Source: W0P28-013 sp964570565 (lineage in GTDB: Bacteria > Bacteroidota > Bacteroidia > Bacteroidales > Paludibacteraceae). Taken from it: a stretch of 64,000 bases of DNA. The notes under the pieces were generated by a model, which was given only the letters and a program-made list of their open reading frames with translations, was not told the DNA's origin and made no database searches. The DNA lies in assembly GCA_964570565.1 (NCBI GenBank), contig CAZMYT010000005.1:62001-126000 (forward strand), read 5' to 3'. The translations under genes were made by a program, and so were the position numbers. Position 1 is the first letter of the stretch. Each line of letters starts with the position of its first letter. Below are positions 60,936 through 64,000 of the stretch, one piece after another.

Positions 60936-62753
60936 TTAATTAATTGGAATCGATTCACTTGGATATTGATAATTTAAATGTTGTTTTGGCTTAACCAAAC
61001 AGGACAAAATACTAATCAAGCCTACTCTACCAACAAACATCAATACAATTAACACCACATGACTTTCATCAGATAACAATGGCGTCAAATTAAGAGACAA
61101 GCCCACTGTACTAAAAGCCGAAACAGCCTCAAACAACAACGCCTGTAACGATGTATTAGGTTCAAACCAAGCTAAGCATCCAACTCCAATAGCCAGCACT
61201 ACTAAAGATACAAAAATAATAATAAATGCCCGATTTACAGTGGTTTCTGAAATACGGCGTTTGCGCAGTTCAATATGATTTCGACCTCGTAACGTATGCC
61301 ACACATTTAAAAACGCAATACCAATAGTTGTAGTTTTAACACCACCACCGGTAGACATGGGCGAAGCGCCTATCCACATAAGTACAATCATCCATAAAAT
61401 AGTCATTGGATGCATATTTCCCATATCAAATGTATTAAAGCCTGCCGTTCGTGGTGTAACTGACATAAAAAAAGCCGTTATTATTTTACCTGAAGAAGAT
61501 AAATTGGCTAGCAAGTTATTGTATTCAGTAACATAAAAAACAACCGTTCCTCCGATTAATAAAATAGAGGTAACCGTGAGTACAATCCACGTATTAGAAG
61601 TCAACAAATGTGGGATGTGCAAATACCGTTTTTCTTTGCCGAACAAGCGTCTAAACAAATTACGTACAATATGTAAAAGCCATCTGCCAAGATTAAAAAT
61701 AATAGGAAAACCTAATCCCCCGATGACAATTAATAAAGCAATAATGACATGCAATTGGTAATTGGCTTGTAATGCTTCATTGAATAATCCGCCACTGACT
61801 GTGGAGAAACCAGCATTACAAAATGCTGAAATAGAATGAAATACAGCAAATCCGACATCATTCCACGAATTTCCCCCGATAGACACGAATATGGAATAAG
61901 CGCCTATTAGTTCAACCGTAAATGTAACGAAAATAATATACCACAGCGTTTTAAAAATCTGTCCAATTCCTTTTTCAGGATCAATTAAATCTTTAATTAA
62001 TAATTTGTTTTGGGTTAAATGCTTACCAATAAAAAATAGACCAAAAAAACTAGTAAACGTCATAATACCAATACCGCCCAACTGAATCAGCAACGCAATG
62101 ACACTTTTGCCCATCAGTGTAAAAGTGGACGACACATCGACTGTGGTTAATCCCGTAACACAAACGGCACTCACAGAGGTAAACAAAGCATCGATAAAAC
62201 GTATGGGATGTGTGGTGGCACGTGGCAAAAATAAAAGCCCAGCACCTAACATAATCAAAAGAGCAAAACTCCCGACAAAAATCCAAGTTGGATTCAGCCG
62301 TGACGTGAGTGACTGTGTTACAACAACCGACAATTTGATAATTGAAATAAAAATAACAGCACCAAAAACGACATATACCTGATGAACGAAGAAAAAAATA
62401 GGATAACTAGAAACCACCGAATCAGGTAACACAAACCACACAATGGCCACATAGAACAATAACAAGTAAAACAGGAAGATAATATACCATTGTTTTGTTT
62501 TATGAGTAGCAATAAATGATTTGAGAAGACTCACAGTCAGTTCGCTGAAGAACAGCAGATACGCCACATAAAAAACAGATGCCACACGCATCATGTGAGC
62601 TTCCATTTGAAAGCCAACACCATAAATAACAATACCAACGATTAAAAGTGAAGAAAATATATTGACCACCCGCAGCAAAGACCACAGGAAAGCAAAAAAT
62701 GGCTGTAAAATCAACCGCAAGCGTAAGTAAATAGCTTTTAAAAAACCTTTCAT
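60936..62753 (-). CDS. trkH: TrkH/KtrB-family potassium transporter
   Basis: A 605-residue membrane K+ channel-transporter. The four selectivity-filter segments are visible: SAVCVTGLTTVD, SISAFCNAGFSTVSGG, SVTPRTAGFNTFD and VSAFSTVGLSLNLTP. Beyond the core it carries about 150 extra N-terminal residues with three to four helices (SLLIVGIVIYGVGF, YVAYLLFFSELTV and WYIIFLFYLLLFYVAIVWFV), a feature I recall from Bacteroidota TrkH. The frame reads upstream to 62777, but the -7 box at 62775 shows that start is not used. Confidence 0.9.
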   Translation of the reverse strand: MKGFLKAIYLRLRLILQPFFAFLWSLLRVVNIFSSLLIVGIVIYGVGFQMEAHMMRVASVFYVAYLLFFSELTVSLLKSFIATHKTKQWYIIFLFYLLLFYVAIVWFVLPDSVVSSYPIFFFVHQVYVVFGAVIFISIIKLSVVVTQSLTSRLNPTWIFVGSFALLIMLGAGLLFLPRATTHPIRFIDALFTSVSAVCVTGLTTVDVSSTFTLMGKSVIALLIQLGGIGIMTFTSFFGLFFIGKHLTQNKLLIKDLIDPEKGIGQIFKTLWYIIFVTFTVELIGAYSIFVSIGGNSWNDVGFAVFHSISAFCNAGFSTVSGGLFNEALQANYQLHVIIALLIVIGGLGFPIIFNLGRWLLHIVRNLFRRLFGKEKRYLHIPHLLTSNTWIVLTVTSILLIGGTVVFYVTEYNNLLANLSSSGKIITAFFMSVTPRTAGFNTFDMGNMHPMTILWMIVLMWIGASPMSTGGGVKTTTIGIAFLNVWHTLRGRNHIELRKRRISETTVNRAFIIIFVSLVVLAIGVGCLAWFEPNTSLQALLFEAVSAFSTVGLSLNLTPLLSDESHVVLIVLMFVGRVGLISILSCLVKPKQHLNYQYPSESIPIN

Positions 62754-62774
62754 CGAAAAATCATTTGTAATAAG

Positions 62775-62782
62775 CAAAGGTA
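62775..62782 (-). promoter_or_regulatory. -7 promoter box for trkH-trkA-tadA
   Basis: TACCTTTG followed by C on the minus strand, 21 bases before the ATG at 62753. It fixes the start codon choice. Confidence 0.6.
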
Positions 62783-62882
62783 AACATTTTAAGCGACATA
62801 CAACATAGAGTGTACTGCTTATTTTGAATGGTTTAAATCACAACTATTTTTTATTATTGGCATTAAACGAATTTAGGTTACA

Positions 62883-62912
62883 AAAAAAGAACCACTTTCG
62901 TGGTTCTTTTTG
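62883..62912 (-). terminator. rfbD terminator
   Basis: AAAAAGAACCAC and GTGGTTCTTTTT form a perfect 12-pair hairpin with a four-base loop, abutting the rfbD stop codon. Confidence 0.9.
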
Positions 62913-63776
62913 TTATTTAGATTGAGACTGTAAAACATGCAAACAGCGCTCAAGTCCATCCATCCAATAAGGAATCGTTTGATTATAGGTAGACTTTAAC
63001 TTACTCTTATTCAAAACACTATAATGTGGTCGTGGTGTACGAACTGCATAATCTTTTGATTCTATTGGCAACACTTCGCATTCGACATTAGCTAATTTAA
63101 AAATCATTTTAGTAAAATCGTACCAGCTACAAACTCCTTCGTTTGAAAAATGATAAATACCTGGTACAAATTTTTCTGAATCAATGATTTGCAACATCGA
63201 ATCCGCTAAATCGGCGGCATAAGTAGGTGTACCAATTTGGTCAAAAATAACTTTCAACTGACTACGTTCACTACCAAGTCGAAGCATCGTTTTTACAAAA
63301 TTATTACCAAAACCCGAATACAACCACGATGTGCGAATAATAATGGCTTCCGGACATACTCTAAGCAGTTCACGTTCGCCAGCCAATTTCGATTTCCCAT
63401 AAACATTAGTTGGAGACACAGCCATATCTTCTGTATAAGGAATATGACCAGTTCCATCAAACACATAATCGGTAGAAACATGAATAACCGTCATGCCATG
63501 TGCTTGTGCTACTTCACCCAAATTACGTACAGCATCGCAATTAATCTTATAACATAATGCCAAATCGTCTTCAGCTTTATCCACGGCCGTATAAGCAGCA
63601 CAATTGATTAACACATTTGGCTGATGTAATGCAACAAATGCATCAACTGCATTTTTATCTGTAATATCCAGGGTATCAACATCCGTAAATATAGATTCTA
63701 AATGAGGATAACGTTCAAGTGCCACGCGCATTTCATTGCCTAATTGCCCATAGGCACCAGTAATCAATAGTTTCAT
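62913..63776 (-). CDS. rfbD: dTDP-4-dehydrorhamnose reductase
   Basis: A 287-residue short-chain dehydrogenase-fold enzyme for the last step of dTDP-L-rhamnose synthesis. The nucleotide-binding ITGAYGQLGNEM is at 5-16, followed by NCAAYTAVDKAEDD near 57, VSTDYVFDGTGHIPYTE near 102, the catalytic NVYGKSKLAGE and IIRTSWLYS. The other rfb genes are not nearby. It has its own promoter and terminator. Partial similarity to other sugar reductases of this group cannot be excluded. Confidence 0.92.
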   Translation of the reverse strand: MKLLITGAYGQLGNEMRVALERYPHLESIFTDVDTLDITDKNAVDAFVALHQPNVLINCAAYTAVDKAEDDLALCYKINCDAVRNLGEVAQAHGMTVIHVSTDYVFDGTGHIPYTEDMAVSPTNVYGKSKLAGERELLRVCPEAIIIRTSWLYSGFGNNFVKTMLRLGSERSQLKVIFDQIGTPTYAADLADSMLQIIDSEKFVPGIYHFSNEGVCSWYDFTKMIFKLANVECEVLPIESKDYAVRTPRPHYSVLNKSKLKSTYNQTIPYWMDGLERCLHVLQSQSK

Positions 63777-63799
63777 AAGTCATTATAATTTTATAGCTA

Positions 63800-63807
63800 C
63801 AAAGATA
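63800..63807 (-). promoter_or_regulatory. -7 promoter box for rfbD
   Basis: TATCTTTG on the minus strand, 23 bases before the rfbD ATG. Confidence 0.55.
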
Positions 63808-63846
63808 CAAAAATCCTAGCTGTCCATATCATTTTTAGATACCAGA

Positions 63847-64000
63847 TTAAGATTGACGATGAAAAATAACCATTTTAAAGCGTTTAAAACCAAAATCTAT
63901 AATTAACGGCACTACCACTCCTGCAATCACATAGAAAATTGACCACCAACCTGTGGAATTAACATGGCGCCACCCGGCCAATAAATCAATCGGATAATGA
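63847..64000 (-). CDS. C-terminal end of a probable PAP2-family membrane phosphatase
   Basis: The last 50 codons of a minus-strand gene that runs in from the right edge and ends at the TAA at 63847-63849. The peptide starts HYPIDLLAGWRH, matching the third PAP2 phosphatase motif (H then D four residues on, then AG), followed by a hydrophobic helix (WWSIFYVIAGVVVPLII) and a basic tail. From the family it would be a membrane lipid or undecaprenyl pyrophosphate phosphatase. With only one motif in view the call is tentative. Confidence 0.55.
   Translation of the reverse strand, partial: HYPIDLLAGWRHVNSTGWWSIFYVIAGVVVPLIIDFGFKRFKMVIFHRQS

Noticed and set aside
1..64000. tRNA, rRNA, CRISPR array, insertion sequence or prophage
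   Set aside because: Intergenic spaces are short and accounted for by promoters and terminators; no cloverleaf, repeat-spacer array, transposase or phage gene was recognised.

Overview
The window looks like ordinary chromosome from an anaerobic member of the Bacteroidota, most likely order Bacteroidales and close to the propionate-forming Paludibacter group. The evidence is the low G+C sequence, the Bacteroidota-specific promoter -7 box (TAnnTTTG) in front of most transcription units, phylum-typical families (DUF4290, OmpP1/FadL, DUF4956/VTC, DUF4139), and anaerobic enzymes: pyruvate:ferredoxin oxidoreductase, a B12-dependent class II ribonucleotide reductase and a sodium-pumping methylmalonyl-CoA decarboxylase. 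The placement is inferred from gene content, not from a database search. I see no rRNA, tRNA, insertion sequence, prophage, CRISPR array or obvious island.

Layout. 1-5 kb: start of a topoisomerase IV A gene, a THUMP-like methyltransferase and an AddA/RecB-like helicase-nuclease. 5-8 kb: a polyprenol-phosphate glycosyltransferase, release factor 2 (prfB) and a lipid kinase. 8.1-10.9 kb: an operon with a small secreted protein, a VTC-type polyphosphate polymerase domain protein, a DUF4956 membrane protein and a DUF2490 secreted protein. 11-16 kb: nadD, clpB, gmk and yicC. 16-20.6 kb: tsaB, DUF4290, an HsdR-N nuclease-like protein, AMP nucleosidase, holA and a 2-hydroxyacid dehydrogenase. 20.7-28.7 kb: a small membrane protein, nifJ, and an operon of a beta-helix lipoprotein, a secreted EEP-family enzyme, a LutA-like protein and a YbaK-like deacylase. 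28.8-33.8 kb: a small conserved protein and the methylmalonyl-CoA operon (epimerase, carboxyltransferase, OadG-like, biotin carrier, beta subunit). 34-47 kb: class II RNR, transketolase, DUF4139 protein, lysS, phosphoglycerate mutase, NrnA, galE and a nucleotidyltransferase. 47-56.6 kb: Lrp/AsnC regulator, TPR protein, DedA, aroE, OmpP1-like porin, a Ser/Gly-rich secreted protein, an MFS transporter, an RsmI-like methyltransferase and fabG. 56.6-64 kb: LolA, FtsK, TadA, TrkA/TrkH potassium uptake, rfbD, and the end of a probable PAP2-family membrane protein.

How the genes work together. nifJ makes acetyl-CoA and reduced ferredoxin. The mce-mmd operon takes methylmalonyl-CoA to propionyl-CoA and pumps sodium, as expected for the succinate-propionate fermentation. 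The B12 requirement of that route (mutase not in this window) is shared by NrdJ, encoded convergently next to the operon. Most remaining genes are housekeeping functions in short operons separated by clear intrinsic terminators.

Most unusual items: a biotin carrier with two complete biotinyl domains; a decarboxylase beta subunit with a secretory-type N-terminal extension; a DUF4139 protein carrying a TonB-plug-like insert; the VTC-DUF4956-DUF2490 operon; a Tyr/Trp/Asn then Ser/Gly-rich secreted protein; and several palindromes placed on or near promoters (before fabG, the TPR gene and the glycosyltransferase).
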